Positions 32,459-42,857 of a stretch of DNA of 64,000 bases are shown here, in pieces (within the stretch, counting starts at the first letter, position 1; each line of letters opens with the position of its first letter). The stretch is taken from positions 1-64,000 of the forward strand of contig CAWJAJ010000010.1 in NCBI GenBank assembly GCA_963840805.1. Direction: 5' to 3'. The notes under the pieces are model-generated. The model saw nothing but the letters and a program-made list of their open reading frames with translations. It searched no databases and was not told the origin of the DNA. This DNA is from CADEEN01 sp963840805. GTDB lineage: Bacteria > Pseudomonadota > Gammaproteobacteria > Burkholderiales > Burkholderiaceae_C. The position numbers and the translations under genes are program-made.

Positions 32459-33127
32459 GTGAAGCTGCTCCTCATCGAAGACGACCCGGCGATGCAGGCC
32501 ACGCTGCGGCGCAGCTTCGAGCGCCGCCACATGCAGGTGGTGACGTGCAGCGATGGCGCGCGCGCGCTCGATCGTTGGCGCGCCAGCGTGCCCGACGTCG
32601 TCGTGCTCGATCTCAGCCTGCCCGGCATCGACGGCCTGCAGGTGCTGGCCGCGGCCCGCGCCGAGGGCCTGCGCACCCCGGTGATGATCCTCACGGCACG
32701 CGGCACCGTCGGCGACCGCATCCTGGGCCTCAACCGCGGCGCCGATGACTACCTGCCCAAGCCGTTCGACCTCGATGAGCTCGAGGCGCGGGTACGTGCG
32801 CTGGCGCGGCGCATGGCGACAGGAGGGGTCAGCGAGGCCGAATTCTGCGGCCTGCGCTGCGACCCTGAAAGCGGAGCGATCTACCACCGCGGCGAAGCGC
32901 TGGAACTGGCGCCGCGCGAAGCCGCCCTGCTGCGCGCGTTGCTGGCGCGGCCCGGCCACGCCGTGGCCAAGGAACGTCTGTTCGAGCTGGTCTTTCCCGG
33001 CGAGGCCGACGTGCAGCACGAAGCGGTCGAGGTCGTGGTCTACCGGCTGCGCCGCAAGCTCGTCGACACCGGCGCATCGGTGATTACCTTGCGCGGCCTG
33101 GGCTACCTGCTGAAGGCGGCGCCTTGA
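32459..33127 (+). CDS. tctD: response regulator TctD
   Basis: This is a 222-residue OmpR-class regulator. The receiver domain has LLLIEDDPAM, the phospho-acceptor Asp in VVVLDLSLPGIDGLQ, MILTARG and DDYLPKPFDLDEL, followed by a winged helix ending VVVYRLRRKLVDTGASVITL and RGLGYLL. The start must be GTG at 32459, as no in-frame ATG precedes the conserved KLLLIED. It is divergent from tctCBA, whose carboxylate transport it most likely controls. The stop overlaps the tctE start (TTGA). Confidence 0.9.
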   Translation: MKLLLIEDDPAMQATLRRSFERRHMQVVTCSDGARALDRWRASVPDVVVLDLSLPGIDGLQVLAAARAEGLRTPVMILTARGTVGDRILGLNRGADDYLPKPFDLDELEARVRALARRMATGGVSEAEFCGLRCDPESGAIYHRGEALELAPREAALLRALLARPGHAVAKERLFELVFPGEADVQHEAVEVVVYRLRRKLVDTGASVITLRGLGYLLKAAP

Positions 33128-34536
33128 AGATCCGGCAGTTGTCACTGCGCAGCCATCTGCTGCTCGGCATCCTGCTGCCGCTGCTCGCCCTCATCGCGGT
33201 CAATACGGTGAGCCTGTATCGCCAAGCACTGCACGCGGCCGACACGGCCTACGATCGCACGCTGCTGGCCTCGGCCAAGTCGATCGGCGAGTTGCTGTCG
33301 GTGGTCGGCAGCGGTGACCAGGCCCAATTGGCAGCCACGGTGCTGTATGCGACGCTGGAGCCGTTCGAGGCCGACAACCGCAGCCGCATCTTCTACAAGG
33401 TCACCGGTTTCCACGGTGAGATGGTGTCGGGCTTCTACGACCTGCCCGCGTGGCGCGGGCGACTGCCGGATCGCGGCCCGTACGCCGCCTTGGTCGACTT
33501 CTACGACGACCGCTACCGTGGCGAGCCGGTTCGCGTTGCGGTGCTGCTGCAGCCGGTGGCCGGACAATCGGGCCAGGGCATGGCGACGATCCAGGTCGCC
33601 GAGACGCTCGAGTTGCGACAGACGCTGGCGCGGCAGATCCTGTTCGACACGCTGTGGCGGCAAGCGGCATTGGTCGCGTTGATCGCGCTGGTGGTGGTGT
33701 TGGTGGTGCAGCGCGCGACACGCCCGGTGCGCGAGCTCAGCGCGCAGCTTCGCTCGCGCACCGAAGGCGACCTGGCGCCGGTGGATGCGCCGCAGGCGCC
33801 GCGCGAGCTACTGCCGCTGGTCGAGGCCACCAACCAGGTGATGGCGCGGCTGAAGCACCTGCTCGAGCACCAGAAGCGTTTCGTGCGCGATGCGTCGCAC
33901 CAGCTGCGCACGCCGCTGGCGGTGCTGAAGGCGCAGGTGCAGTCGGCGCAGCGCGGCGACGTCGAACCGGGCCAGGCGCTGGCCGAGATCAGCGACACCG
34001 TCGAGCGTGCGACACAAGTCGCCAATCAGATGCTGGCCCTGGCCAAGGTCGAGCAGTTGCGCCAACAGGGCGATGCCGGCGTGCTGGACTGGGCCGAAGT
34101 GGCGCGCACGGTGGCCTTGGAGCTGGCCCCACTGATCGCCGAGCGACAGCTCGACTTCGACATCGAAACGGTGCCGGCGTGGGTGCGCTCGCACGACTGG
34201 GCGCTGCGCGAGCTGACGCGCAATCTGTTGCACAACGCCATCAAGCACACGCCGCGGCAAGGCCGGCTGTCGGTGCGATTGGTCGCCGCGGGACGGATGG
34301 CCGCGCTGACGATTGCCGATAGCGGGCCGGGCATCGCGCCCGAGTTGCGCCAACGCCTGTTCCAGCCGTTCTCGGCAGGCAACGTGCGCAGCGGTTCGGG
34401 CCTCGGCCTGGCGATCTGCGTCGAAATCGCCGGCTCGCTCGGCGGCAGCATCGCCCTCGACGACCGCCTTCAGGGCCATCGCGTCGAGGGCCTGGACGCG
34501 ATCGTCCAGTTGCCTTTGGCGGACAATCCGCCCTGA
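33124..34536 (+). CDS. tctE: sensor histidine kinase TctE
   Basis: This is a 470-residue membrane kinase. A first helix (about 12-30), a periplasmic sensor of the two-component 'sensor kinase N-terminal' type with FYKVTGFHGEMVSGFYDLP, a second helix near 180-197 and a HAMP segment precede RFVRDASHQLRTPLAVLKAQ with the phospho-His. The N box is NLLHNAIKHTPRQG and the ATP lid includes DSGPGIAPELR and SGLGLAICVEIAGSLGG. A TTG start at 33124 overlapping the tctD stop is the best choice; the first residues MKIRQLSLR are family-like. hslR begins within its stop (TGATG). Confidence 0.9.
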   Translation: MKIRQLSLRSHLLLGILLPLLALIAVNTVSLYRQALHAADTAYDRTLLASAKSIGELLSVVGSGDQAQLAATVLYATLEPFEADNRSRIFYKVTGFHGEMVSGFYDLPAWRGRLPDRGPYAALVDFYDDRYRGEPVRVAVLLQPVAGQSGQGMATIQVAETLELRQTLARQILFDTLWRQAALVALIALVVVLVVQRATRPVRELSAQLRSRTEGDLAPVDAPQAPRELLPLVEATNQVMARLKHLLEHQKRFVRDASHQLRTPLAVLKAQVQSAQRGDVEPGQALAEISDTVERATQVANQMLALAKVEQLRQQGDAGVLDWAEVARTVALELAPLIAERQLDFDIETVPAWVRSHDWALRELTRNLLHNAIKHTPRQGRLSVRLVAAGRMAALTIADSGPGIAPELRQRLFQPFSAGNVRSGSGLGLAICVEIAGSLGGSIALDDRLQGHRVEGLDAIVQLPLADNPP

Positions 34537-34967
34537 TGGAGATGGTCAACAACGATGCGCGGCTGCGCCTGGACAAGTGGCTCTGGGCCGCGCGGCTTTA
34601 CAAGACCCGCTCGCTCGCGGCCCAGGCCGTCGACCAGGGGCGCGTCACCGTCAACGGCCAACCCGCCAAGGCGGCACGCGAGTTGCGCGTCGGCGACTGC
34701 GTCGCAGTGCGTCAAGGCGCGCTGCAGCGCACATTGCAGGTGTTGGCGCTGAGCGCGATGCGCGGCCCGGCGCCGGTGGCCCAGACGCTGTACGCGGAGA
34801 CGGCACAAAGCGTGACCGAGCGCCAGCGCGCCGCTGAGGCGCGTCGCCTGGCGCCCGAACCGGCCCGGACGATCGAACAGGGCCGCCCGACCAAGCGCGA
34901 CCGGCGCGAGATCGAACGCAGCCAGGTGCAATGGCAGCGCTGGAGCGCGTCGATCGACGACCAGTGA
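34536..34967 (+). CDS. hslR: S4-domain heat-shock protein Hsp15
   Basis: This is a 143-residue RNA-binding protein. The N-terminal S4 fold (RLDKWLWAARLYKTRSLAA and GRVTVNGQPAKAARELRVGD) is followed by a basic C-terminal arm (PTKRDRREIERSQVQWQRW). E. coli Hsp15 rescues nascent chains stuck on free 50S subunits. Its ATG is contained in the tctE stop TGATG, an unexpected coupling to a citrate sensor gene. It also sits directly before the heat-shock cluster. Confidence 0.88.
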   Translation: MEMVNNDARLRLDKWLWAARLYKTRSLAAQAVDQGRVTVNGQPAKAARELRVGDCVAVRQGALQRTLQVLALSAMRGPAPVAQTLYAETAQSVTERQRAAEARRLAPEPARTIEQGRPTKRDRREIERSQVQWQRWSASIDDQ

Positions 34968-35054
34968 GGTCGCGCTGGTGGCAGCTCTGCGCCAGCGTGC
35001 GTGGCAACTTGGTCACAGGCCGTGGCGCCGACCGCATGGACCGCAAGGCTCCCT

Positions 35055-35083
35055 CTTGAAGTCGCGGAATTGGTCCCCAATAT
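35055..35083 (+). promoter_or_regulatory. sigma32 heat-shock promoter of grpE-dnaK-dnaJ
   Basis: CTTGAAG (35055-35061), a 13-nt spacer and CCCCAATAT (35075-35083) match the RpoH promoter consensus, placing the transcription start some 30 nt before the grpE ATG. Confidence 0.85.
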
Positions 35084-35119
35084 CCAAGCGGTCAATTCTT
35101 CTTCTCACCCTTCCCGCCT

Positions 35120-35659
35120 ATGACCGTCCCGGAGAACGACCTCGCGGCACCCTCGCCCGTTGCCCCCCCTGCCGGCGCGCCCGCCGATGTGCAGGCCGAA
35201 ACCAGCGCCGAGGCCCAGTTGAGCGAATTGCAGGGCCGATTGGCCGAGATCAACGATGCTTTCCTGCGCGCTCGGGCCGACGCCGAGAACACACGCCGCC
35301 GCGCCGAGGAGGAGATGTCCAAGGCCCGCAAGTACGCTGTCGAGTCGTTTGCCGAGAGCCTGCTGCCGGTCATGGACAGCCTGCAGGCGGCCATCGCGCA
35401 GCCCGATGCGGCCACCGCCCAGGTGCTCGAAGGCGTGCATGCCACGCTGCGCCAGTTGACCGCCGCGCTGGAGCGCAACAAGGTGATCGAGATTGCCCCG
35501 CCGGCCGGCACCAAATTCGACCCGCGCCAGCACCAGGCGATCAGCGTCGTGCCCGCCGAGCAGGAGGCCAACACCGTCGTGGCCGTGCTGCAGAGAGGCT
35601 ACCTGATCAGCGACCGGATACTGCGGCCGGCGTTGGTGACGGTCGCAGCACCGAAGTGA
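35120..35659 (+). CDS. grpE: nucleotide exchange factor GrpE
   Basis: This 179-residue co-chaperone releases ADP from DnaK. An acidic, Pro/Ala-rich start leads to the long helical part (LSELQGRLAEINDAFLRARADAENTRRRAEEE, quoted in part) and the beta domain around GTKFDPRQHQAISVV and GYLISDRILRPALVTV. It is the first gene after the sigma32 promoter, with dnaK 99 nt downstream. Confidence 0.94.
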   Translation: MTVPENDLAAPSPVAPPAGAPADVQAETSAEAQLSELQGRLAEINDAFLRARADAENTRRRAEEEMSKARKYAVESFAESLLPVMDSLQAAIAQPDAATAQVLEGVHATLRQLTAALERNKVIEIAPPAGTKFDPRQHQAISVVPAEQEANTVVAVLQRGYLISDRILRPALVTVAAPK

Positions 35660-35693
35660 AACGGCATGGATGCTGAAACGAGCCATCGGCAGG

Positions 35694-35721
35694 CTTGAAA
35701 GCCGCCAAGTTATCCACAACT
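35694..35721 (+). promoter_or_regulatory. possible second sigma32 promoter before dnaK
   Basis: A perfect CTTGAAA (35694-35700) stands in the grpE-dnaK gap. At 13-nt spacing the -10 would be CCACAAC, only partly like CCCCATNT, so activity is uncertain. Confidence 0.4.
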
Positions 35722-35758
35722 CGAAGACAACCGAATTCTTCTTTCAGGAGCACAGAAC

Positions 35759-37711
<1,953 letters not shown>

Positions 37712-37717
37712 CGTCGC

Positions 37718-37738
37718 CAGCGGGCCACCGGCCCGCTG
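37718..37738 (+). other. strong hairpin between dnaK and dnaJ
   Basis: CAGCGGGCC-ACC-GGCCCGCTG forms a perfect 9-bp stem 6 nt after the dnaK stop. No T-run follows, so it more likely attenuates or protects the dnaK mRNA end, lowering dnaJ expression, than terminates fully. Confidence 0.5.
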
Positions 37739-37820
37739 CGACTTCTCGCCGCGTTCGAGTTGATGGGCTTCGCCTGCGGCTCGACGCGGCGGTTCCGTTT
37801 GTGATGGATTGAGAGCGTTC

Positions 37821-38972
37821 ATGGCCAAGCGCGACTACTACGAGATCCTCGGCGTGCCGAAGAACGCCTCCGAGGACGACATCAAGAAGGCCTACCGCAA
37901 GCTGGCCATGAAGCACCACCCTGACCGCAACCAGGGTGACGATGCGAAGAAATCGGAGGAGAAGTTCAAGGAGGGCAAGGAGGCTTACGAGATGCTCTCC
38001 GACGCGCAAAAGCGCGCCGCCTACGACCAGTACGGCCATGCCGGCGTCGACCCCAACATGGGCGGCTTCCGCGGTGGCCCGGGCGGCGAGGGATTTGGCG
38101 GCTTTGCCGAAGCGTTCGGGGACATCTTCGGCGACATCTTCGGTGGCGCAGCGGCCGGCGGGGGCCGCCGCGGCGGCGGCCAGCAGGTCTATCGCGGCGC
38201 CGACCTGTCGTATGCGCTGGAGATCACGCTCGAGGAGGCGGCGCGTGGCAAGGACACGCAGATCCGCATCCCGAGCTGGGACAGTTGCGATACCTGCCAT
38301 GGCAGTGGCGCGAAGCCGGGCACCAGTGCCAAGACCTGCCCGCAGTGCAACGGCAACGGGACGGTGCACCTTCGCCAGGGCTTCTTCAGCATTCAGCAGA
38401 CCTGCCCGCAGTGCCGTGGCGCCGGCAAGATCATTCCCGAGCCCTGCGCCACCTGCCACGGCGCCGGCAAGGTGAAGAAGCAGAAGACGCTGGAGGTGAA
38501 GATCCCCGCCGGCATCAACGAGGGCATGCGCATCCGCTCGGCCGGCAATGGCGAACCCGGCAGCAATGGCGGGCCGCCGGGGGACCTCTACATCGAGATC
38601 CGCGTTGCCCAGCACGACATCTTCGAGCGCGATGGCGACGACCTGCACTGCACCGTGCCGGTGGGCCTGACCACGGTCGCGCTCGGCGGCGCCATCGAGG
38701 TGCCGACGCTGGCCGGCAAGGTCGAGATCGAACTGCCCGAAGGCACCCAGCATGGCAAGACGTTCCGCCTGCGCGGCAAGGGTGTGAAGGGGTTGCGCTC
38801 GAGCTACCCTGGCGACCTGTACTGCCACATCTCGGTCGAGACGCCGGTCAAACTGACCGAGCACCAGAAGAAGCTGATGCGCGATCTCGACGAGTCGCTG
38901 CGCAAGGGTGGCGAACGCCACTCGCCCGACGCCAAGAGCTGGACCGACCGCGTCAAGGATCTGTTCAAGTAG
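37821..38972 (+). CDS. dnaJ: chaperone protein DnaJ (Hsp40)
   Basis: This 383-residue DnaK co-chaperone has a J domain starting MAKRDYYEILGVPKNA with HPD in KHHPDRNQG, and a Gly/Phe-rich linker (GGFRGGPGGEGFGGF). The zinc-binding centre has four CxxCxGxG repeats (CDTCHGSG, CPQCNGNG, CPQCRGAG, CATCHGAG), followed by the C-terminal peptide-binding part. I chose the ATG at 37821; an in-frame TTG 12 nt upstream adds only MRAF-type residues. It ends convergently with the LtaS-like gene, 24 nt away. Confidence 0.96.
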   Translation: MAKRDYYEILGVPKNASEDDIKKAYRKLAMKHHPDRNQGDDAKKSEEKFKEGKEAYEMLSDAQKRAAYDQYGHAGVDPNMGGFRGGPGGEGFGGFAEAFGDIFGDIFGGAAAGGGRRGGGQQVYRGADLSYALEITLEEAARGKDTQIRIPSWDSCDTCHGSGAKPGTSAKTCPQCNGNGTVHLRQGFFSIQQTCPQCRGAGKIIPEPCATCHGAGKVKKQKTLEVKIPAGINEGMRIRSAGNGEPGSNGGPPGDLYIEIRVAQHDIFERDGDDLHCTVPVGLTTVALGGAIEVPTLAGKVEIELPEGTQHGKTFRLRGKGVKGLRSSYPGDLYCHISVETPVKLTEHQKKLMRDLDESLRKGGERHSPDAKSWTDRVKDLFK

Positions 38973-38996
38973 AGTCCGGCCGCCAGACCCTCCGCT

Positions 38997-40946
38997 TCAA
39001 CGGATCTTCAGCTCGCCACGGCGGTAGGCCTGCGACGCCACCTGGTAGTAGCTGATGGTGTCGTCGACCAGTTCCCTGGACAGCGCATCGTCGGGGGCCT
39101 CGCGCCCGGTGGCGGCGTCGACCACGCGCGTGCGGCCATTGGGCTTGAGCTCCACGATGCGGCCCTGCTCGTAGTAACCGACCGTCTGATAGTTGGCCAT
39201 CAGCGCGCGCGGGTGGCTCTGTCCCTCCCGCAGGATGTCGTGGCCGAAGAACTTGCTGCGGTAGCTGAAATTGAGCAGGCCGAGCACCGTGGGAGCAACG
39301 TCGATCTGCGACGCGAGGGTGTCGACACGGCCCGGCTTCACGTGGGCCGGCGCGTAGATGACCATCGGGATGAGGTAGTTCTCGGGCGGCAGTTCCTGCC
39401 GCCCGCGGCCCTTGTGGGTGTGGTCGGCGACGATCACGAACATCGTGTCGCCAAACCAGGGCTTGCTGCGCGCACGCTCGATGAAATTGCCGATCGCCCA
39501 GTCGGTGTACTTCACGCCACCCTCGCGCCCGGTCTTGGACGGGATGTCGATGCGGCCCTCGGGGTAGGTGAACGGCCGGTGGTTGGTCGTCGTCATGACA
39601 TGCGCGAAGAACTTGACCCCGGCCGCATGACGCTTGTCCAGCTCGCGCAGCGTCAGCGTGAACAGATCCTCGTCGGCCACGCCCCAGATGTTCGCGAAGT
39701 GGATCTCTTCGGGCTTCAGGGTCGTGCGGTCGATCACCGTGTAGCCATTGCCGGCGAAGAAAGCATTCATGTTGTCGAAGTAGCCGTAGCCACCGTACAG
39801 GTACAACGACTCGTACCCCGCATCCTTGAACACCTCGCCGACGGTGAACAGGTTGGCGTTGTCGGGGCGCTTGACGATGGAGTGTCCCGGCGTGGGTGGC
39901 ACTGACAGCGTCAGAGCCTCCAGCCCTCGCACAGTGCGCGTACCGGTAGCGTAGAGCTGGGTGAAGAGCAGCCCCTCGCTGGCCAGCTTGTCGGTGAATG
40001 GCGTCAGGCCCTGCTTGTTGCCAAAAGCGGCCATGAACTCGGCCGAATAGCTCTCCACCGATACCAGCACGACGTTGAGCAGCTTCTTCGGACCTGGATT
40101 GACGATCTCGCGCTCGAACGGTCGCTGCGAGACCTCGGCCTTCAGGCGCGGCCTGGCCAGCTCGTTGGCCAACGTGGCCAGGGCACGCTGGGCGGGCAGC
40201 GTCTTGTAGAAGCGGTCGTAGTCGATCTCGTTGGCCCAGAACGCGTGCCAGAAGTCGAAGTAGCCATTGCCGGCGATCTCGTTGGCTTGCGCGTCGCTGG
40301 AAAACTCCTTGTAGCGCACGTCGAGTGCGGCGACTGCCGCGAACGGCAGCGCCACCAGCAACCCGGCAGCCACGAGGCGTTCGCGCCCGTGCAGCGGCGC
40401 CCGCCAGTGCGGCCGCAGCGCCCGCGCGACGGCCCACCAGATCGCCAGCGACAGCGCGGCGACCGCGGTCAGCAGCACGGGCAGGTTGTACGACTCGCGG
40501 ATGTTGCCGATGACCTCGTTGGTGTAGATCAGGTAGTCGACCGCGATGAAGTTGAAGCGCGACGCGAACTCGTTCCAGAATGTGAACTCGGAAGCGCCGA
40601 CGAAGACCATCAGCACCGTCAGCGGCAGCAGCAATGCGAGCACCGTGCTGCGCAGCCCTGCACGGCCGTTAGGCCATGCGACAACCAGCAAGCCGAGCGG
40701 CAACAGGAAGAAGGTGGCGACGCCGACATCGAACAGGGTGCCGATGCCCATCGCGGGCAACAATCGCCACGGTGCAAACAGGCCCCATTGGCCGTTGTAG
40801 GCCACCAGGCCGATGCGGACCACCGCATTGAAGATCACGAAGGCGAGCAGCAGCACCCATAGCAGGCGCAAGCGGGAGGGGAAGACTCTGGCGATCAAGG
40901 GCGGGGACGGTCGGTGAAGACACAATGATGACTGCGAATGCATCAT
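38997..40946 (-). CDS. LTA synthase/OpgB-like membrane sulfatase-fold enzyme
   Basis: This is a 649-residue inner-membrane protein with about five N-terminal helices (residues 27-205) and a periplasmic alkaline-phosphatase-like domain. Motifs are the metal Glu in VVLVSVESYSAEF, the candidate catalytic Thr in GTRTVRGLEALTLS, and the metal pair in VIVADHTHKG, all in LtaS-family order. Gram-positive LtaS and the E. coli phosphoglycerol transferase OpgB (MdoB) both move glycerol phosphate from phosphatidylglycerol. In a Gram-negative host, decoration of periplasmic glucans or another glycan is the best guess. The start is one of two adjacent ATGs. It is divergent from, and may overlap by 9 nt, the PAP2 gene. 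Confidence 0.82.
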   Translation of the reverse strand: MMHSQSSLCLHRPSPPLIARVFPSRLRLLWVLLLAFVIFNAVVRIGLVAYNGQWGLFAPWRLLPAMGIGTLFDVGVATFFLLPLGLLVVAWPNGRAGLRSTVLALLLPLTVLMVFVGASEFTFWNEFASRFNFIAVDYLIYTNEVIGNIRESYNLPVLLTAVAALSLAIWWAVARALRPHWRAPLHGRERLVAAGLLVALPFAAVAALDVRYKEFSSDAQANEIAGNGYFDFWHAFWANEIDYDRFYKTLPAQRALATLANELARPRLKAEVSQRPFEREIVNPGPKKLLNVVLVSVESYSAEFMAAFGNKQGLTPFTDKLASEGLLFTQLYATGTRTVRGLEALTLSVPPTPGHSIVKRPDNANLFTVGEVFKDAGYESLYLYGGYGYFDNMNAFFAGNGYTVIDRTTLKPEEIHFANIWGVADEDLFTLTLRELDKRHAAGVKFFAHVMTTTNHRPFTYPEGRIDIPSKTGREGGVKYTDWAIGNFIERARSKPWFGDTMFVIVADHTHKGRGRQELPPENYLIPMVIYAPAHVKPGRVDTLASQIDVAPTVLGLLNFSYRSKFFGHDILREGQSHPRALMANYQTVGYYEQGRIVELKPNGRTRVVDAATGREAPDDALSRELVDDTISYYQVASQAYRRGELKIR

Positions 40947-41654
40947 CTCACGCTACGTGATCGCCACATGACCACCCCGACAAAGGCCGAACGCGTGCTG
41001 CTGCGACGTGACGTCAGCGTTTGCCTGGCGCTGCTGGCGCTGTTGCTGCTGTGGGATCTGAGTGGCTGGGATCTGGCCATCATGCGGGCCTTTGCCGGCC
41101 GGTCGGGATTCGCGTGGCGCGACCACTGGTTCACGACCGTTGTGCTGCACCAAGGTGGCCGGCTGGTGGGCTGGGTGGTCCTGATCGGGTTGATCGTGCA
41201 ACTGTGGCGGCCGCTGCCGTTTGCCCGCGACCTGCCGGCCTCCGAAAGGCGCTGGTGGCTGGCCACGTGTCTGCTGTGCCTGTTGGTGATTCCGCTGTTG
41301 AAGCATGCGAGCCAGACCAGCTGCCCGTGGTCATTGGCCGAATTCGGCGGCACTGCGCGTTATGTCTCGCATTGGCGCCTGGGTACGGCCGACGGCGGTG
41401 GCGGCGGGTGTTTCCCATCCGGCCATGCGTCGGCGGCGTTTTCGTTCTTGTCCGGATACTTCGCCCTGCGCCAGCGCCACTCTGTCGCGGCCCAGCGCTG
41501 GCTGGCGGCCGTCGTCGTGCTGGGCCTCGTCTTCGGCATCGGCCAGACGCTGCGCGGCGCGCACTACCCGAGCCACACGTTGTGGACGGCGTGGACTTGT
41601 CTGGTGTTGACGCTGGCGTCGCATCACGGCTGGCGCACTTGGCGACGTGCCTGA
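40938..41654 (+). CDS. PAP2-family membrane phosphatase
   Basis: This is a membrane protein of up to 238 residues with about six helices. The PAP2 signature is partial in motif 1 (LKHASQTSCPW rather than KxxxxxxRP), clear in motif 2 (CFPSGHASAAF, the SGH motif) and clear in motif 3 (LRGAHYPSHTLWT, the RxxxxxHxxxD region with D replaced by T). Such enzymes dephosphorylate lipid phosphates or lipid A. The odd motifs 1 and 3 resemble the lipid A phosphatase-like branch. The ATG at 40938 has CACAAT ending 11 nt before it; the ATG at 40968 is an alternative that avoids overlapping the divergent LtaS-like gene. Confidence 0.8.
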   Translation: MHHLTLRDRHMTTPTKAERVLLRRDVSVCLALLALLLLWDLSGWDLAIMRAFAGRSGFAWRDHWFTTVVLHQGGRLVGWVVLIGLIVQLWRPLPFARDLPASERRWWLATCLLCLLVIPLLKHASQTSCPWSLAEFGGTARYVSHWRLGTADGGGGGCFPSGHASAAFSFLSGYFALRQRHSVAAQRWLAAVVVLGLVFGIGQTLRGAHYPSHTLWTAWTCLVLTLASHHGWRTWRRA

Positions 41655-41662
41655 AGCGTGCC

Positions 41663-42808
41663 TCAGAACAGCGATTGCTGCGCCCGCGATAGCGCCGCGG
41701 CGGCCGCCGGCCGGTGGAACTGCGACAGATCGAGCGTGACCCGTTCCCGGTTCATTCCGAGCCGCTGCGTCGCCTTTTCGAAACGCTGCGCCAGCAGTTG
41801 CGCCCATACGCCCTGCCCTGTCATGCGTTGGCCAAAGCGGCTGTCGTTATCGCGGCCCCCGCGCATGTCACGCACGCGGGCCATGATGCGCGCTGCGCGG
41901 TCGGGAAAATGCGCTTGCAGCCATTGCTGGAACAGCGGGTTGACCTCCCACGGCAAGCGCAGCATGGTCGCGAACGCCGTGCTGGCACCGGCATCTCGCG
42001 CCCTCTCGAGCACGCGCTCGAGTTCGGGCTCGTTGAGAAACGGAATCACCGGCGAGACGCTGACGCCAACCGGGATGCCGGCGCGGGCCAGGCGCTCGAT
42101 CGTCTGCAGCCGCCGCACCGGCGCCGTTGCGCGCGGCTCCATCACTCGCGCCAGCGCGGCGTCGAGGGTCGGAATCGAGACATAGGCCGCGGCCAGCCGC
42201 TCGGCGGCCAGCGGCGCCAGCAAATCGATGTCCCGCTCGATGCCGGACGATTTGGTGATGATCGAAAACGGATGCCGGAATGCGGCCAGCACCTCGATCA
42301 GCGAGCGCGTGATGCGCAGCCGCCGTTCGGCCGGTTGATAGGCGTCGGTGGCCGAGCCGATGTTCAGCGGCAGCGGTTCGTAGTTCGTGGCGCCGAGCGC
42401 CTCGCGCAGCCTTTCTGCGGCGTTGACCTTGGCCACGATGCGAGTCTCGAAATCCAGGCCAGGCGACAGGTTCAGGTAGCTGTGCGTCGGCCGCGCGAAG
42501 CAATACACGCAGCCATGTTCGCAGCCGCGGTACGGATTGATCGAAAGGTCGAACGGGATGTCGGGTGAATCGTTGCCCGAGAGGATCGTCTTCACCCGCT
42601 GCTCGATGATCTGCGTGCCGGGCGGGGCAGCCTCCTCGCGCACCGACTGTTCGAGCGAGCCCCATCCGTCGTCGACCGACGCGCGGTGCTCACTCGTAAA
42701 GCGGTGCTCGATCGCCCAAACCGTACCACGACCCTTGAGGCTGGTGCGCGGCATGAACTTCAAAGGCACGTCGGGCGCGCGGCCGGGCGGCGGGATGTCT
42801 TCGTGCAT
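41663..42808 (-). CDS. PA0069-family radical SAM protein
   Basis: This 381-residue protein is of the radical SAM type related to spore photoproduct lyase. The Fe-S cluster motif is YRGCEHGCVYCFARPTH (CxxxCxxC), preceded by KGRGTVWAIEHRF and followed by GSATDAYQPAER and SIITKSSGIERDIDLL. Family members are proposed DNA-repair or nucleic-acid-modifying enzymes with no settled reaction, and PA0069 of Pseudomonas aeruginosa is, from memory, a LexA-regulon gene. A perfect LexA box abuts the ATG at 42808. If that ATG is used the mRNA is leaderless; a downstream ATG at 42754 just before KGRG is an alternative. It lies 49 nt downstream of dnaB on the same strand. Confidence 0.88.
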   Translation of the reverse strand: MHEDIPPPGRAPDVPLKFMPRTSLKGRGTVWAIEHRFTSEHRASVDDGWGSLEQSVREEAAPPGTQIIEQRVKTILSGNDSPDIPFDLSINPYRGCEHGCVYCFARPTHSYLNLSPGLDFETRIVAKVNAAERLREALGATNYEPLPLNIGSATDAYQPAERRLRITRSLIEVLAAFRHPFSIITKSSGIERDIDLLAPLAAERLAAAYVSIPTLDAALARVMEPRATAPVRRLQTIERLARAGIPVGVSVSPVIPFLNEPELERVLERARDAGASTAFATMLRLPWEVNPLFQQWLQAHFPDRAARIMARVRDMRGGRDNDSRFGQRMTGQGVWAQLLAQRFEKATQRLGMNRERVTLDLSQFHRPAAAAALSRAQQSLF

Positions 42809-42809
42809 A

Positions 42810-42825
42810 CTGTAAATATATACAG
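42810..42825. promoter_or_regulatory. LexA (SOS) box
   Basis: CTGTATATATTTACAG, read on the minus strand, fits CTGT-N8-ACAG exactly with the AT-rich core of SOS operators. It contains TATATT (42820-42815), a -10 whose predicted start point is the ATG of the radical SAM gene. Confidence 0.85.
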
Positions 42826-42857
42826 TTTGCACGGGAACACAAGGCAAATGGCTTGGG

